Part shown: piece after piece, positions 33,932 to 34,536 of the stretch | How positions within the stretch are numbered: the first letter of the stretch is position 1 | How the letters are laid out: every line of letters begins with the position of its first letter | Source: UBA6183 sp964545895 | Lineage (GTDB): Bacteria; Bacteroidota; Bacteroidia; UKL13-3 | Assembly: GCA_964545895.1 (NCBI GenBank) | Contig: CAZJHS010000022.1 | Coordinates: 1-34,536 of the forward strand | Direction: 5' to 3' | DNA: 34,536 nt | Position numbers and translations under genes: made by a program | Notes under the pieces: model-generated | What the model was told of the DNA's origin: nothing | Databases searched by the model: none | What the model saw: only the letters and a program-made list of their open reading frames with translations

Positions 33932-34536
33932 CTACTTAATAGTAATTCTTTGTGTGTATTGATTACCGTTATTAGTTACTTGTATTAAGTAAATACCAGC
34001 TTTCAAGCCCTGCGCATTAATATCGTATGCATTTGTAGTTTGTGTAAACTCATCTGCATAAACTTTAGCACCAAGCACATTATAAATTACTACAGTGGTT
34101 TTGCCTTGCATAGCTTCGTTTAACCCAATAGTAAATTTACCATTACTTGGGTTAGGATAAACAACTAAGTTACCATTGCTTAATACCTCGTTTACACCAG
34201 TAACAGTTACTACACGCACAACACGTTCAGCTACTGCCGATACGTTACCTGAGTTATCTGTTACTTGGTAACGAACATAACGCCATCCGTCTAAATCAGC
34301 CCATAATGTAACACCATCAGGACGAGTAGCCATGTTGCTTGTAATAACTAACTTAGTTTTAAGTGCATCTTCTGAATCATAGTTATCGCTGATGCGAATA
34401 CCTGGTTCTTCGTAATCTTTAAACCTCGTTTGATCAAATGGATTACCACCTAAAACTTCAATAGATGGAGCTACTCTATCTACCACTTGCACCTCACGAA
34501 CCACACGAGTTTCGTTACCCGAACCATCGCGAACAA
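33932..34536 (-). CDS. 3' end of a T9SS-secreted protein with DUF5011-like Ig domains (partial)
   Basis: Only the C-terminal part of this gene is in the window; the frame stays open to the last base (VRDGSGNETRVVREVQVVD at the edge), so a GTG at 34504 is not the real start. The visible part holds the end of one and all of another DUF5011-type Ig-like domain (VVDRVAPSIEVLGGNPF, YEEPGIRISDNYDSED, YQVTDNSGNVSAVAERVVRVV), as in the sequence-repeat arms of surface proteins, and then a type A T9SS sorting domain (LVVYPNPSNGKFTIGL to GIYLIQVTNNGNQYTQRITIK). It would be secreted and anchored outside the cell. Function of the missing part is unknown. Confidence 0.9.
   Translation of the reverse strand, partial: VRDGSGNETRVVREVQVVDRVAPSIEVLGGNPFDQTRFKDYEEPGIRISDNYDSEDALKTKLVITSNMATRPDGVTLWADLDGWRYVRYQVTDNSGNVSAVAERVVRVVTVTGVNEVLSNGNLVVYPNPSNGKFTIGLNEAMQGKTTVVIYNVLGAKVYADEFTQTTNAYDINAQGLKAGIYLIQVTNNGNQYTQRITIK

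Noticed and set aside
1..34536. tRNA genes, insertion sequences, phage genes, toxin-antitoxin or defence systems
   Set aside because: None seen on either strand: no tRNA cloverleaf sequence, transposase motif, terminal inverted repeats or target duplications were noticed by eye.

Overview
This is a low-GC, gene-dense chromosomal stretch from a member of the Bacteroidota. The evidence is two proteins with type IX secretion C-terminal sorting domains, a TonB-dependent receptor with a carboxypeptidase-regulatory-like N-terminus, an OstA-like protein, an atpD-atpC pair without the other ATP synthase genes, start codons preceded by A-rich rather than Shine-Dalgarno sequence, and repeated matches to the Bacteroidota promoter pattern TTG-N18/19-TAnnTTTG. 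Order or genus cannot be fixed from the sequence alone. I see no phage, transposon, CRISPR array or defence island; most of the window is core genome.

Layout. 1-4.6 kb: a DODA-type dioxygenase, a marR-yceI pair with a palindrome-bearing divergent promoter region, a DUF4421-type outer-membrane protein, an LpxL-like acyltransferase and a small Gre-like protein. 4.6-7.3 kb: the carboxyltransferase beta subunit of an acyl-CoA carboxylase and an unrecognised envelope protein (coiled coil plus probable barrel). 7.33-7.46 kb: the SRP RNA gene with its own promoter and terminator. 7.5-11.2 kb: a leftward gmhB-rpe-TonB receptor group. 11.2-15 kb: a dolichol-phosphate-mannose-synthase-like glycosyltransferase, an orphan receiver domain, atpC, atpD and an acyl-CoA thioesterase. 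15-23.5 kb: one 2816-residue secreted protein made of three consecutive beta-helix modules, a jelly-roll-like region, six PKD-like domains and a T9SS signal. 23.6-29.4 kb: ostA-like and tilS (divergent), then polA. 29.4-32.6 kb: a HAD phosphatase and a UbiA-type phosphoribosyl-polyprenyl synthase, divergent from a GT-C-like membrane protein. 32.7-34.5 kb: purM, then the 3' end of another T9SS-secreted protein that runs off the window.

How they fit. Several genes serve the envelope: LpxL-like and OstA-like proteins (lipid A and LPS export), GmhB (heptose), the DPM-like enzyme and the UbiA/HAD/GT-C cluster (polyprenyl-phosphate sugar donors), the TonB receptor, DUF4421 and the two T9SS cargo proteins. 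The rest is housekeeping (ATP synthase, PolA, TilS, PurM, Rpe, SRP RNA). The points most worth following are the architecture of the giant secreted protein, the candidate MarR operator pair, the UbiA/HAD/GT-C cluster, the Gre-like protein with a conserved DxxE tip, and genes that start immediately behind terminator hairpins.
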